Below, piece by piece: positions 9,170-18,801 of a stretch of 64,000 bases of DNA. Each line of letters starts with the position of its first letter. Position 1 is the stretch's first letter. Source of the DNA: Pseudooceanicola atlanticus (lineage in GTDB: Bacteria; Pseudomonadota; Alphaproteobacteria; Rhodobacterales; Rhodobacteraceae); the NCBI RefSeq assembly GCF_000768315.1, contig NZ_AQQX01000004.1, forward strand, positions 1 to 64,000, read 5' to 3'. Position numbers and translations under genes: made by a program. The notes under the pieces are model-generated. The model had not been told where the DNA came from, did no database searches, and was given only the letters and a program-made list of their open reading frames with translations.

Positions 9170-10465
9170 ATGACTGATACGAACAAAACGGCAACTCTGA
9201 CACTCGATGGTCAGAACTATGAACTGCCTGTACTTTCGCCGAGCGCCGGACCCGATGTGATCGACATTCGCAAGCTGTACGGTCAGGCGGATGTGTTTAC
9301 TTATGACCCCGGTTTCACCTCCACCGCGTCTTGCGAAAGCGCGATCACCTATATCGACGGCGAGGAAGGCGTGCTGCTGCACCGCGGCTACCCGATCGAC
9401 CAGCTGGCCGGCAAATCGCATTTCCTCGAAGTGTGCTACCTGCTGCTTTACGGTGAACTGCCCTCCGCCGCGCAGCTGGAGGATTTCGAGAAGCGTGTGA
9501 CCAACCACACCATGGTGCACGAGCAAATGCACCGGTTCTTCACTGGTTTCCGCCGTGACGCGCACCCGATGGCCGTCATGGTCGGCGTGGTCGGCGCGAT
9601 GTCGGCCTTCTACCACGACAGCACCGACATCTCGGACCCTTGGCATCGCGAGGTCGCCTCGATCCGCCTGATCGCCAAGATGCCGACGATTGCTGCGATG
9701 GCCTACAAGTACTCGATCGGTCAGCCCTTCGTGTACCCGCGCAACGACCTCGACTACGCGTCGAACTTCCTGCGCATGTGCTTTGCCGTCCCGGCCGAGG
9801 AATACCAGGTCGACCCGATCCTGAGCCGTGCGATGGACCGCATCTTTACCCTGCATGCGGATCACGAGCAGAACGCCTCGACCTCGACGGTGCGTCTGGC
9901 GTCGTCCTCGGGTGCGAACCCGTTCGCCTGTATCGCTGCCGGCATCGCCTGCCTCTGGGGCCCTGCCCATGGCGGTGCGAACCAGGCCGCGCTGGAAAGC
10001 CTCAAGGAAATCGGCACGCCGGATCGCATTCCGGAATTCATCGCCCGCGCCAAGGACAAAGACGACCCGTTCCGCCTGATGGGCTTCGGTCACCGCGTCT
10101 ACAAGAACTTCGACCCGCGCGCGAAGGTGATGAAGCAATCCGCAGATGAAGTGCTGGACCTGCTGGGGGTCGAGAACAACCCGATCCTCGCCGTCGCGAA
10201 GGAACTGGAAAAGCAGGCGCTGGCCGACGATTACTTCGTCGACCGCAAGCTGTTCCCGAACGTGGACTTCTATTCCGGTATCATCCTCGAGGCCATGGGC
10301 TTCCCGACCTCGATGTTCACCCCGATCTTCGCGCTGTCGCGCACCGTCGGCTGGATTTCCCAGTGGAAGGAAATGATCGAGGATCCGGGCATGAAAATCG
10401 GCCGTCCGCGCCAACTTTATACCGGTGCGACCGCGCGCGACTATGTCGAGGTCGAGAACCGCTAA
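9170..10465 (+). CDS. gltA: citrate synthase
   Basis: A 431-residue hexameric-type (Gram-negative) citrate synthase, condensing acetyl-CoA and oxaloacetate in the TCA cycle. Recognisable blocks are [18 protein letters not shown], the catalytic-His segment [29 protein letters not shown] with the second active-site His, and the C-terminal [15 protein letters not shown] strong site, GAGGAAGGGA, precedes the ATG. A clear intrinsic terminator follows the gene, so it probably ends the gltX-gltA unit. Confidence 0.97.
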   Translation: MTDTNKTATLTLDGQNYELPVLSPSAGPDVIDIRKLYGQADVFTYDPGFTSTASCESAITYIDGEEGVLLHRGYPIDQLAGKSHFLEVCYLLLYGELPSAAQLEDFEKRVTNHTMVHEQMHRFFTGFRRDAHPMAVMVGVVGAMSAFYHDSTDISDPWHREVASIRLIAKMPTIAAMAYKYSIGQPFVYPRNDLDYASNFLRMCFAVPAEEYQVDPILSRAMDRIFTLHADHEQNASTSTVRLASSSGANPFACIAAGIACLWGPAHGGANQAALESLKEIGTPDRIPEFIARAKDKDDPFRLMGFGHRVYKNFDPRAKVMKQSADEVLDLLGVENNPILAVAKELEKQALADDYFVDRKLFPNVDFYSGIILEAMGFPTSMFTPIFALSRTVGWISQWKEMIEDPGMKIGRPRQLYTGATARDYVEVENR

Positions 10466-10492
10466 GTCACTAGCTGACTGCACAAGATCAGG

Positions 10493-10522
10493 AACCGCCG
10501 GGCCCTGCCCCGGCGGTTTTTT
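10493..10522 (+). terminator. intrinsic terminator of gltA
   Basis: AACCGCCGGG (10493-10502) pairs with CCCGGCGGTT (10509-10518) around a six-base loop, and the right arm runs into six T residues. It lies 27 bases after the gltA stop. Confidence 0.9.
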
Positions 10523-10534
10523 CTTGGCCCGACT

Positions 10535-11686
10535 TTATAAGGCGGGGGCCAGGACCAGACCGTTCTGCCGCCGACCATGCGCCTTGCGGCGTGCGAAGCG
10601 GGCGGTCAGGTCGCGATACTCCCTGCCCCGCCCCAGGCGCCGGGCCGGCTGACGCGCGGGCGGGCAGGTGGTGAAATCGGGAAACAGCTCTTCCAGCTCG
10701 CGGCGATGCGCGCGGGGCAGATCGCGCGCAGCGGTTTCGCCGATCAGCATGCTTTCGGTGGGCATGCCGTTGGCATAGATGACCTCGTGCCGGTCCAGCA
10801 GGATATGCCGATAGGTGACCCCGTCCCCTGCCCCGATCCGCCGCACACCGGGCAGGAAATCCAGGTGCTTCACGGCGATCAGCAGGTCGATGTCGCCGCA
10901 CATCTTCTCGACGATGCGGCCGCCGGTCAGCAGGCGGTGCTGAGGCGACAGGGTCAGGTCGCGCATCGGCAGCCCGGCCCCGAAGCAATCGGCCTTCACC
11001 CTGTAGGGGCGCAGGTGTTTCTTTTTCTCGAGATCGGCCCCGGTTAGGACTGTCGCCCCGATCCAGCGGATCGGTTGGGGTCCGTGATCACGGGTCATGA
11101 CCAGATCACCCACCTTGAGCGCGGTGATCGGGCGGTTGCCCTCAGGCGTGCGGATCATCGCGTCGTCGGTGAAGCAGGCCACGAAATTCAGGTCGTCGCG
11201 GGTCGTCTGGAATAGCCCGCCGTAATCGGTGTTGTCGACGCTGGTGATCTGGAAGGACGTCACCGCGCGATCGTCCAGCGTGGTCTGGGTGTCCCAGATC
11301 GTCAGGAACAGCGCGCCGGTCTGATCCTGGAAGACAGCGAAGGTTCCGGATTCGGTCGACCCGTCGTTGTAGGTGATGATGCCCTGGACCTGGGCCGCGG
11401 AATCCATCTGTGTGGTGACCGGCCCGTCACCCACATCGTAGCTGATCGTGTCGGGCGTCCCCTGATCCGCATGATCCAGCGCCACCTGATCTTCGGCGTC
11501 GGAACCACCATCGCCGCTAGGGCTGTTGGTCGTCACGTCCGTGATGTGCTTGTAGAGCGGATCGCCCGAAGACCCGTAAGTGGTCACCAGGGCGCCCGGA
11601 TTCTCCATGACATTGTTACCCTCATCCGTATCCAGATCGGCAAACGTGCCGAGATAGAGGGTGGAAATCGTGACGTTCAGTGCCAT
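10535..11686 (-). CDS. Hint (hedgehog/intein) domain protein
   Basis: A 383-residue protein of unknown role. The N-terminal half (about 1-165) is acidic, rich in Asp/Gly/Thr and predicted to be beta-structured, as in secreted or calcium-binding modules. The C-terminal half is a Hint_2-type domain that begins at CFTDDAMIRTPEGNRPI (about residue 171), followed by LKVGDLVMTRDHGPQPIRWIG and the conserved LSPQHRLL and HEVIYANGMPTESM blocks. Such proteins are frequent in Rhodobacteraceae; no function in autoprocessing has been shown that I can cite. The gene is convergent with gltA and monocistronic, with AT-rich upstream DNA that could hold its promoter. Confidence 0.85.
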   Translation of the reverse strand: MALNVTISTLYLGTFADLDTDEGNNVMENPGALVTTYGSSGDPLYKHITDVTTNSPSGDGGSDAEDQVALDHADQGTPDTISYDVGDGPVTTQMDSAAQVQGIITYNDGSTESGTFAVFQDQTGALFLTIWDTQTTLDDRAVTSFQITSVDNTDYGGLFQTTRDDLNFVACFTDDAMIRTPEGNRPITALKVGDLVMTRDHGPQPIRWIGATVLTGADLEKKKHLRPYRVKADCFGAGLPMRDLTLSPQHRLLTGGRIVEKMCGDIDLLIAVKHLDFLPGVRRIGAGDGVTYRHILLDRHEVIYANGMPTESMLIGETAARDLPRAHRRELEELFPDFTTCPPARQPARRLGRGREYRDLTARFARRKAHGRRQNGLVLAPAL

Positions 11687-11823
11687 TTTCTGCTCGTTTG
11701 TGTGGCGGCTCGTGATTTGCCCCTTAGGTCACCCATCAAGCCGGCGGCACTATGAACAGAAAATGACAATATTGCGTTTAAGGTAATATTGTTTACCTGA
11801 TCTTTACAACTCAAGGGTGCAGA

Positions 11824-12600
11824 TCAGCGCCCCTCGAAATGCGGCGGGCGCTTTTCGATGAAGGACATCACGCCTTCCTTGAAGTCGCGGGATTGGCCGC
11901 AGGCGCCCTGTGCCTTGCCTTCGTGATCCAGCTGCCCTTCCAGGGTTTCACCCCAGCTGCCGCGCAGGGTTTCCTTGATCTTGCGGAAGGCCATGGTCGG
12001 CCCCTTGGCGAGGTAAGCCGCACGGGATTGCCATTGTTTTTCAAAGGCATCGTCCTCGACCGCTTCCCAGATCATGCCCCAGGCATCCGCATCCCGGGCC
12101 GAGATCTTCTCGGCGAACAGCGCCGCGCCCATGGCCTTGGGCGACCCGATCGAGCGGGGCAGCCAATAGGTGCCAGCTGCGTCCGGGATCAGGCCGATCC
12201 GGCTGAAGGCCTGCAGGAAATAGGCGCTTTCGCTGGCGATCACGACATCGCAGCTGAGCGCGATATTGGCGCCCGCACCGGCAGCGGCACCATTCACGGC
12301 GGCGATGGTGGGGATCGGGCTGTCGGCGAGGGCCCGGACCAGCGGCTGGTATTCGTCCCGCAGGGTGCGTTCGAGGTCGGGATTGGCCACGTCGCCGCTG
12401 TCGCTGAGGTCCTGGCCCGAGCAGAAGGCCGGCCCGTTCCCCGTCAGCACGATCACCCGCGCCTTGTCGGCAGAGCTGCGGACCGCATCGGTCAGTTCGG
12501 CCCGCATCAGGCCGTTCAGCGCGTTGTATTTTTCCGGGCGGTTCAGCCGAATGACCGCGATGTCGTCGGCGATATCCAGGGTGATGGTCTGATAGGTCAT
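11824..12600 (-). CDS. paaG: enoyl-CoA hydratase/isomerase, PaaG-like
   Basis: A 258-residue crotonase-fold enzyme. It has the CoA-binding oxyanion segments PAFCSGQDLSD and AAVNGAAAGAGANIALSCD, then FSRIGLIPDAAGTYWLPR, a block characteristic of PaaG-type 2-(1,2-epoxy-1,2-dihydrophenyl)acetyl-CoA isomerases. The start at 12600 (MTYQTITLD) is preceded by AGGGAGG. No other phenylacetate genes are visible nearby, so the substrate is not certain and a general enoyl-CoA hydratase role remains possible. It follows ccmH on the same strand with a 65-base gap. Confidence 0.8.
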   Translation of the reverse strand: MTYQTITLDIADDIAVIRLNRPEKYNALNGLMRAELTDAVRSSADKARVIVLTGNGPAFCSGQDLSDSGDVANPDLERTLRDEYQPLVRALADSPIPTIAAVNGAAAGAGANIALSCDVVIASESAYFLQAFSRIGLIPDAAGTYWLPRSIGSPKAMGAALFAEKISARDADAWGMIWEAVEDDAFEKQWQSRAAYLAKGPTMAFRKIKETLRGSWGETLEGQLDHEGKAQGACGQSRDFKEGVMSFIEKRPPHFEGR

Positions 12601-12665
12601 GGTGGCCTCCCTTGTCTCGGGCCCATCCAATCGGAACGGACCCGAGACGCAAGGAAAACCGAGCG

Positions 12666-13115
12666 TCAGCGGTCGAGAATTTCTTTCAGCCGCGCCTCTT
12701 CATCGGTGCTCAGCACCTCTTCCTGGCCCTGGCCCCGCTTGCGGACATAGGCAAAGCCGATCCCGAAGGCGAGCAGCAGCATCGCGGGCCCAGCCAGCCA
12801 CAGGATCATGTTGGTCCCGCCGGTGCGCGGCTGCAGCAACACGTATTCACCGTAACGCTCGGTGACGAAATCGATCACTTCCTCATCCGTGTCGCCCGCC
12901 ACCAGCCGTTCGCGCACCAGCAGGCGCAGGTCGCGGGCCAGGTCGGCATTGCTGTCGTCGATATTCTCGTTTCGGCAGACAAGGCAACGCAGGCCCTTGG
13001 ACAGCTCGCGCGCGCGGGTTTCCAGCGCCGGGTCGTCCAGCACCTCGTCGGGCTGCACCGCGAGGGCGGTCATCGGCATCAGGACCAGCAACAGGATCGT
13101 CAGAAAGCGTTTCAT
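12666..13115 (-). CDS. ccmH: cytochrome c maturation protein CcmH
   Basis: A 149-residue thiol-redox protein that keeps apocytochrome c reduced for heme ligation in the periplasm. It has an N-terminal signal peptide, the redox motif LRCLVCRNENI, and a C-terminal membrane helix (MILWLAGPAMLLLAFGIGF) followed by a charged cytoplasmic tail. Its start overlaps the ccmF stop by four bases (ATGA), so translation is coupled. The CcmI-like part found fused in some bacteria is absent here. Confidence 0.95.
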   Translation of the reverse strand: MKRFLTILLLVLMPMTALAVQPDEVLDDPALETRARELSKGLRCLVCRNENIDDSNADLARDLRLLVRERLVAGDTDEEVIDFVTERYGEYVLLQPRTGGTNMILWLAGPAMLLLAFGIGFAYVRKRGQGQEEVLSTDEEARLKEILDR

Positions 13116-15085
13116 TCCGCGGGCACCCCCTGCCCCTTGTTCGGCGTGGGCGTGCGACGGGCGCCAGCCGCAACGCGGTAGCGGCGATCCGACAGGCTGA
13201 GCGCGCCGCCGATGGCCATCAGGATGGCACCGCCCCAGATCCAGTTGGCCAGCGGTTTGACATAGCTGCGGAAGGCCCAGCCCCCGGCATCCTGCGGATC
13301 ACCGATCACCACGTAGACGTCCCGCATGATGCCATTGTCGATCCCAGCTTCGGTGGTGGGCATCCTTGCGACCGGATAGAAACGCTTCTCGGGGTTCAGT
13401 TGTCCGATCTCGCGCCCATTGCGCGACAGGGTCACGTGCCCGGTCGTCGAGATATAGTTCGGGCCCTGTATCCGCTCCACGCTGTCCAGTGTGATGTCGT
13501 AGCCGGCGAGGGTCAGGCTGTCGCCTTCCTGCATGACGCGGATATCCTCGCTCTGCCAGGCCAGCATGGCGGCAATCCCGGCGACGGTGACGCCCAGACC
13601 CGCATGAGCCGTGACGCGACCGTAATCATTGCGTGGCAGACGCAGCAGTCGCCCCGCCCCGCTGCGCCCGGTGCGCGCCCACAGGTCCGTCGCGGCCCCG
13701 GCCACCAGCCACGTGCCCAGCATCAGGCCGATGGGCCCAAGCGCGGACCGCCCCGTTTGCAGCGCGAAGACCAGCGCCAGAACGGCCACGGCCAGGATCA
13801 TGGCGGGCATCAATTGCCGCATGACGCGGCCCAGCTTGGCCCGTTTCCAGGCCATCATCGCGCCCACAGGCAATGCCAGGCCAAGGCCCACGAAGAAGGG
13901 GGTGAAGGCCATGTTGAAGAACGGCTCCCCGACTGAAAGCTTGCGGTCGAAGGCAAGCTCGGAAATCAATGGCCAGATCGTGCCGACGAAGACGACAAAG
14001 GCGGCCACGGCCAGCAGGATATTGTTCAGCACCAGCATGCTTTCCCGGCTGACCAGCGAAAACACCCCGCGCGAGGACAGCGCCTCGGCCCTTGCAGCGA
14101 ACAGGGTCAGCGCGCCGCCCATGAAGATCGCCGTGATCCAGAGCAGGAATACACCCCTTTCGGGGTCCGTCGCGAAGGCATGGACCGAGGTGATGATGCC
14201 CGACCGGGTGATGAACGCCCCGATCAGCGAGAAACCGAAGGCGACGATGGCCAGAAGGATCGTCCAGCTTTTCAGGCTTTCGCGCTTTTCCACCACGATG
14301 GCGGAATGCAGCAGCGCGGCCGCGATCAGCCAGGGCATGAAGGACGCGTTTTCCACCGGGTCCCAGAACCAGAAGCCGCCCCAGCCCAGCTCGTAATAGG
14401 CCCACCAGGAGCCGAGCGCGATGCCGATGGTCAGGAACACCCACGCAGCCAGCGTCCAGGGCCGGACCCAGCGGCCCCAGGCCGCGTCCACGCGCCCTTC
14501 GATCAGGGCGGCTACGGCAAAGGAAAACGCCATCGAAAGCCCGACATAGCCCAGGTAGAGGAACGGCGGATGGAAGGCGAGACCCGGGTCCTGAAGCAGC
14601 GGGTTCAGGTCGTTGCCATCCAGCGGCGGCTCCGCCAGGCGCAGGAACGGGTTCGAGGTGAAGATCAGGAAGGCGAGGAAGGCCACGCCGATGGCCCCCT
14701 GGACTGCGATGACCCGCGCCTTGAGCGTGGACGGCAACGCCCCGCCGAACCACGCGGCGGAGGCACCGAACAGCGCCACGATCAGCACCCAGAGCAGCAT
14801 GGACCCTTCGTGATTCCCCCAGACACCGGTGATCTTGTAGAGCATCGGCTTCAGCGAATGGGAGTTCTGCATCACCAGCCGCAACGAGAAATCGGACGTC
14901 ACGAAGGCATGGGTCAGCGCGGCAAAACTGAACGCGATCAGCAGGAACTGCGCATTGGCCGCGGGTTCTGCCACGGCCATCCAGCCCGGCCAGCGCCGAT
15001 GCGCACCGATAAGGGGAACGACCGTCTGCACGATAGCGACAGCCAGGGCGAGGATCAGGGCAAAGTGGCCGAGTTCATTCAACAT
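13112..15085 (-). CDS. ccmF: cytochrome c heme lyase subunit CcmF
   Basis: A 657-residue polytopic membrane protein of the CcmFH heme ligation complex. It carries the WWD-type periplasmic motif in GSWWAYYELGWGGFWFWDPVEN, about 14 or more hydrophobic helices, and GVWGNHEGSMLLWVLI near the N-terminus. The start at 15085 (MLNELGHFALIL) gives a normal N-terminus; a GTG or ATG seven codons upstream would add an unlikely extension. It is coupled to ccmH and separated from ccmE by a lysis gene pair. Confidence 0.95.
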   Translation of the reverse strand: MLNELGHFALILALAVAIVQTVVPLIGAHRRWPGWMAVAEPAANAQFLLIAFSFAALTHAFVTSDFSLRLVMQNSHSLKPMLYKITGVWGNHEGSMLLWVLIVALFGASAAWFGGALPSTLKARVIAVQGAIGVAFLAFLIFTSNPFLRLAEPPLDGNDLNPLLQDPGLAFHPPFLYLGYVGLSMAFSFAVAALIEGRVDAAWGRWVRPWTLAAWVFLTIGIALGSWWAYYELGWGGFWFWDPVENASFMPWLIAAALLHSAIVVEKRESLKSWTILLAIVAFGFSLIGAFITRSGIITSVHAFATDPERGVFLLWITAIFMGGALTLFAARAEALSSRGVFSLVSRESMLVLNNILLAVAAFVVFVGTIWPLISELAFDRKLSVGEPFFNMAFTPFFVGLGLALPVGAMMAWKRAKLGRVMRQLMPAMILAVAVLALVFALQTGRSALGPIGLMLGTWLVAGAATDLWARTGRSGAGRLLRLPRNDYGRVTAHAGLGVTVAGIAAMLAWQSEDIRVMQEGDSLTLAGYDITLDSVERIQGPNYISTTGHVTLSRNGREIGQLNPEKRFYPVARMPTTEAGIDNGIMRDVYVVIGDPQDAGGWAFRSYVKPLANWIWGGAILMAIGGALSLSDRRYRVAAGARRTPTPNKGQGVPAE

Positions 15086-15207
15086 GGGGCATGTATAAAG
15101 CCCCATGCGATTTCGGCCAATGACTTCGCACGGATCGGGCGGATCACATTGTCGCGGGGGCGCCTGGTGGCGGGGTCATTCGCCCCCGCCCGGACCCTGT
15201 CACCGCG

Positions 15208-15744
15208 TCACGCCGCACGACTGGCCCGCCAGTCGCTGAGGGCAGGATTGGGATCGCGCGCCGCGGCCTGCTGGGCCTCGTCCTCCAGGCTGCGCAAGAC
15301 CTTGGTGTTTTCGACCACCTGTGGAACGCGGGCCATGGTATGGGCGATATCCTTCTGGAATTGCTGCCCTTTCACCTGGTGACGTGCCCCGAAATAAAAG
15401 CTGACCACCGCCCCCATCAGCCACCACAACGCCTCTGGGACCAGGGCGAGGCCCTGCATCCGTTCCGCGAACCAGATCGGGTCCACCATGGCGGCGACGA
15501 ACAGGCCAAGCGTCCCGAGGGCCAGCATCGGGCGCGGCAGCCGGTTGATCCCGTCCATCACCTGGTCAAACCAGCCGCGGCGGGCCCGGAACTCGGCCTC
15601 GTGCTGGCGGATCACGGCGGCAAAGCGGTCGCTCTCCCGTTGCCCCGCGGCCTCGGCATTTTCGCGAAAGACCTCGGCCGTTTCGCGCACCGCATTGCGC
15701 CCGCCGCCGAAGACGAGCGTCAGAACCTGACCGATCAACCCCAT
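15208..15744 (-). CDS. holin-family protein, putative GTA-type lysis holin
   Basis: A 178-residue membrane protein. A charged N-terminal segment of about 60 residues is followed by two hydrophobic helices (PMLALGTLGLFVAAMV and ALWWLMGAVVSFYFGA) and a soluble coiled tail (HQVKGQQFQKDIAHTM). This matches the 3TM-type holin family of Rhodobacteraceae. It overlaps the upstream endolysin gene by ten bases, so the two form a lysis pair. In Rhodobacter capsulatus a comparable holin/endolysin pair, encoded away from the main gene-transfer-agent cluster, releases the particles. Assignment to that role here is inference from architecture; a prophage remnant is less likely as no other phage genes are present. 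Confidence 0.7.
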   Translation of the reverse strand: MGLIGQVLTLVFGGGRNAVRETAEVFRENAEAAGQRESDRFAAVIRQHEAEFRARRGWFDQVMDGINRLPRPMLALGTLGLFVAAMVDPIWFAERMQGLALVPEALWWLMGAVVSFYFGARHQVKGQQFQKDIAHTMARVPQVVENTKVLRSLEDEAQQAAARDPNPALSDWRASRAA

Positions 15745-16349
15745 GACGCCACCCGTTCCCGAAAGTCACGGTCGGACATGTGGTAGCGGGGGGATATGAA
15801 CTCCTCCGCCCGCGTGATCCAGCCACCTTTGCCGCCTGCCCGGCTGCGTGCATATTTGCGGCTCGCAGGGCGGCGGTCGGCCAGGGCGAAGTAGTAATTG
15901 CGCCGCGCGATCCCATAGGCGTCGGCGATATGATCCGGGGCGGCCTGCGCCGCCGCATGGGCCGCTGCAATCGTCTGCGGCCCGATTGCGCCATCAACGG
16001 TGATGTCGTGATCCATCCGGCGCAGCAGACGTTGCAGGATCTTCACCGCGTTGCGACCGGCATTGACCTGCATGTCAAAGACGCTGGCCCAGAGGACCTC
16101 TGGCAGATCAGAGATGCGGGGGCCGTGAAAGTATTGGTCGACGAAGAGCTCGACGGCCTGATCCCGGCTGAGCGCGCGGACGTCACGGGGGGTCACCGCG
16201 CCATCGCCATCCAGGTCCAGCCCAAGCCGTCGCATGGTGCCAATGGTCACGCCGAAATTGGTGGCTCCGCCCGGATCGTCCGGGTCGTTCACATAGCCGC
16301 CTTCCCGGGCCACGATCGCCCGGGCCATCTGCCTGATCGTCTGATCCAT
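15735..16349 (-). CDS. GH108-type N-acetylmuramidase (endolysin)
   Basis: A 204-residue peptidoglycan hydrolase. The N-terminal GH108 domain contains the catalytic signature AREGGYVNDPDDPGGATNFG (Glu near residue 16), then VELFVDQYF. The C-terminal part (ITVDGAIGPQT onward) is a PG_binding_3-like peptidoglycan-binding segment. No signal peptide is visible, as expected for a holin-dependent enzyme. ATG at 16349 is preceded by GGAGGG. It lies between ccmE and the holin gene, reading in the ccm direction. Confidence 0.88.
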   Translation of the reverse strand: MDQTIRQMARAIVAREGGYVNDPDDPGGATNFGVTIGTMRRLGLDLDGDGAVTPRDVRALSRDQAVELFVDQYFHGPRISDLPEVLWASVFDMQVNAGRNAVKILQRLLRRMDHDITVDGAIGPQTIAAAHAAAQAAPDHIADAYGIARRNYYFALADRRPASRKYARSRAGGKGGWITRAEEFISPRYHMSDRDFRERVASWG

Positions 16350-16411
16350 GAGGCCCTCCCGCAAGACACATTTGATGCGGGAAGGCTGGGCAAGATGGGT
16401 TAACGGAGGCT

Positions 16412-16870
16412 CTAGCTACCGCCCGTTGCGTCCTCTGGCTCCTGGTAGACGCCCTGTTCCTTCAACGCGTCCACGACCTCTTTCGGCATGTAGCTTTCGT
16501 CATGCTTTGCAAGGATTTCAGTGGCTTCGAAGGTGCCGTTCACCAAGCGCCCGGTGCCGATCATGCCCTGGTTCTCGGCAAAGAGGTCGGGCAGCAGGCC
16601 GGTGAAGGTGACCGGGATCGTGGCGTTGCCGTCGGTCACGGAAAAGCGGATCGCCTCTCCCTGGCCGCGCTGCAACGACCCTTCGGAGACCAGCCCGCCC
16701 AACCGGAAGGTTTCGGACGGCGATGGCGGTTCCTCGGCCACCTGGGTCGGCGAGCGGAAGAAATTGATGCCGTCCTGCATCGCGTAACCCACCAGCCCGG
16801 TTGCGATGGCCAGGGCCACGAAGGCCAGGACGATGATCTGGATACGGCGTTTCTTCTTCAGACCCTTCAT
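16412..16870 (-). CDS. ccmE: heme chaperone CcmE
   Basis: A 152-residue membrane-anchored periplasmic heme chaperone. It has a basic N-terminus, one membrane helix (IIVLAFVALAIATGLVGYAM), an OB-fold domain and the heme-binding His in AKHDESYMPKEV followed by the conserved Tyr. GAGGTG precedes the ATG. It starts nine bases after the argC stop, so argC, ccmE, the lysis pair and ccmFH may share transcription. Confidence 0.96.
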   Translation of the reverse strand: MKGLKKKRRIQIIVLAFVALAIATGLVGYAMQDGINFFRSPTQVAEEPPSPSETFRLGGLVSEGSLQRGQGEAIRFSVTDGNATIPVTFTGLLPDLFAENQGMIGTGRLVNGTFEATEILAKHDESYMPKEVVDALKEQGVYQEPEDATGGS

Positions 16871-16879
16871 GGCGTCACC

Positions 16880-17908
16880 TCATGGGAAAAGCGGAGCCAT
16901 CATCAGCCCGGTCGTCTCCTCGATCCCGAGCATCAGGTTGGCGTTTTGCAAAGCCTGGCCCGACGACCCTTTGCAAAGGTTGTCGAGCACCGTGACGATG
17001 GTCGAGCGGCCCTCGATCCGGTCATCCTTCACCCCGATATGCACGAAGTTCGAGCCGCGCACGTCGTGGGTCGACGGCATCTCGCCGAACGGCAGAACCT
17101 TCACGAAGGGCTCGTTGGCATAGGCATCGTAGAAGGCCTGCAGGATTTCGCCCGACTCGCCGCGGACATAGCAAGTCGACAGGATGCCCCGGTTGGCGGG
17201 GATCAGGTGCGGCGTGAACTGGACCGTGACAGGTTTGCCGGCGATGGCCGAAAATTCCTGTTCGAACTCGCCCATATGCCGGTGGGTGCCGCCCACGGCA
17301 TAGGCGTTGTAGCCCTCGGACAGCTCGGCATGGAGAAGGTTTTCCTTCAGGCTCCGCCCCGCCCCCGAGACGGCGCATTTCATGTCGAGGATGATATTGT
17401 CGAGGTCGATCACCCCGGCCCCGATCAGCGGACGCAGCGTGAACTGGCCCGTGGCCGCGTTGCAGCCCGTGCCGGCGACCAGCGAAGCCGCCTTGATCTC
17501 GTCTCGGTAGAATTCCGTCAGGCCATAGACGGCCGACTTCTGAAGCTCCACGGCGGCATGGTCATTGCCGTACCATTCCTTGTAGGCGGCCGGATCGCGT
17601 AGCCGGAAATCGGCCGACAGGTCGACGACCTTGGTGTGCTGCGCGATATGCGGGATCACCTCTTGCGAGGTCTTGTGCGGCAAGGCGCAGAAACACAGGT
17701 CGATCTGCGAGAAATCGATCTGTTCCCAGGTCACCAGCGTCGGCAGGTCCAGATGACGCAGGAAGGGAAAGACCGTGGACATGGCGAGCCCGGCCTTGGA
17801 ATTGGCGGCAAGCGCCGTGATCTCCATCTCCGGGTGGGAGGAGATCAGCCGGATGAGTTCGGCGCCGGTATAGCCCGACGCACCGATGATTGCGATTTTC
17901 TTGGTCAT
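16880..17908 (-). CDS. argC: N-acetyl-gamma-glutamyl-phosphate reductase
   Basis: A 342-residue NADPH-dependent enzyme of arginine biosynthesis that reduces N-acetylglutamyl phosphate to the semialdehyde. It starts [20 protein letters not shown] (nucleotide-binding loop), has the catalytic Cys in [12 protein letters not shown] and the His region [13 protein letters not shown]. The start at 17908 was chosen from the conserved N-terminus; the open frame upstream is antisense or out-of-frame to murI and not part of the protein. It is followed closely by ccmE. Confidence 0.96.
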   Translation of the reverse strand: MTKKIAIIGASGYTGAELIRLISSHPEMEITALAANSKAGLAMSTVFPFLRHLDLPTLVTWEQIDFSQIDLCFCALPHKTSQEVIPHIAQHTKVVDLSADFRLRDPAAYKEWYGNDHAAVELQKSAVYGLTEFYRDEIKAASLVAGTGCNAATGQFTLRPLIGAGVIDLDNIILDMKCAVSGAGRSLKENLLHAELSEGYNAYAVGGTHRHMGEFEQEFSAIAGKPVTVQFTPHLIPANRGILSTCYVRGESGEILQAFYDAYANEPFVKVLPFGEMPSTHDVRGSNFVHIGVKDDRIEGRSTIVTVLDNLCKGSSGQALQNANLMLGIEETTGLMMAPLFP

Positions 17909-17979
17909 GAGGCCCTCTTGAAGCCTTGGGTCGCCATTTTCATGGCGCATAGATAAGGGGTCGGCGTGGAAAACGCCAC

Positions 17980-18792
17980 TCAGGCTGCGGTGAACGTGAT
18001 TTTTCGTCGCAAGAACTGGGTCGCCCGCGAGGACACCTTGGCCGGGTCCCCGGTCGTCAGGAACAGGTTCTCTGTGCCCTTGCCCAGGAATTCCGGGCGG
18101 CGGTTCAGATAATCCTCGAGGCTGGCCGCCACGAGGTTGGCCTGGGAATAGACGTCCACATCCGCGCCCAGGGCGTCCTGGAACACGTCTTCCATCAGCG
18201 GATAATGGGTGCAGCCCAGGATCGCGGCCTCGGGTTTCGGCATCTTGCGCTTCAGCGCGTCCACGTGGGACCGCACCAGCGCCTCGGCCAGGATCATGTC
18301 GCCTTCTTCGATCGCATCGACCACGCCGCCGCAGGCCTGCGCCTCCACGTCCACGCCGATGGCGCGGAAGGCCAGTTCGCGCTGGAATGCGCGCGAGGCG
18401 ACGGTGGCGGGCGTGGCGAACAGGGCCACGTGCTTGACCGCCACTTCGCGCGGCGGGGAATTGTCGCCCCATTGCCGTTCGGTCAGCGCCTCGATCAGCG
18501 GCACGAAGACGCCCAGCACCCGCTTGTCGGTGGGCACCCAGCCCTCCTGCATGCGGCGCAGAGCGGCGGCGGAGGCGGTATTGCAGGCGATGATCACCAG
18601 GTCGCATCCGGCCTCGAACATGCGGGACACGGCGGCGGTGGTCAGCTCGTAGATATCGTCGGCATCGCGCACACCGTAGGGCGCGTGACCGTTATCCCCG
18701 AAATAGACGAAGGGGACGTCCGGCAGGCGTTTCTGCACCGCATTCAGCACGGTCAGCCCGCCCAGGCCGCTATCGAAGATGCCTACTGCCAT
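17980..18792 (-). CDS. murI: glutamate racemase
   Basis: A 270-residue cofactor-independent racemase that makes D-glutamate for peptidoglycan. It starts [16 protein letters not shown], has [10 protein letters not shown], and contains both catalytic Cys residues, in [13 protein letters not shown] and [10 protein letters not shown]. It sits between argC and an acyltransferase gene, all on the minus strand, nine bases after the acyltransferase stop. Confidence 0.96.
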   Translation of the reverse strand: MAVGIFDSGLGGLTVLNAVQKRLPDVPFVYFGDNGHAPYGVRDADDIYELTTAAVSRMFEAGCDLVIIACNTASAAALRRMQEGWVPTDKRVLGVFVPLIEALTERQWGDNSPPREVAVKHVALFATPATVASRAFQRELAFRAIGVDVEAQACGGVVDAIEEGDMILAEALVRSHVDALKRKMPKPEAAILGCTHYPLMEDVFQDALGADVDVYSQANLVAASLEDYLNRRPEFLGKGTENLFLTTGDPAKVSSRATQFLRRKITFTAA

Positions 18793-18801
18793 CGCTTTGC
18801 C

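Noticed and set aside
15208-16349. Prophage remnant
   Set aside because: Only the lysis pair is present, set in frame-overlapping fashion within conserved ccm genes; no integrase, capsid or attachment repeats were seen.
17909-18607. An N-terminal extension of argC to 18607
   Set aside because: It overlaps murI in another frame and does not resemble any Arg[10 protein letters not shown] at 17908 is the family start.
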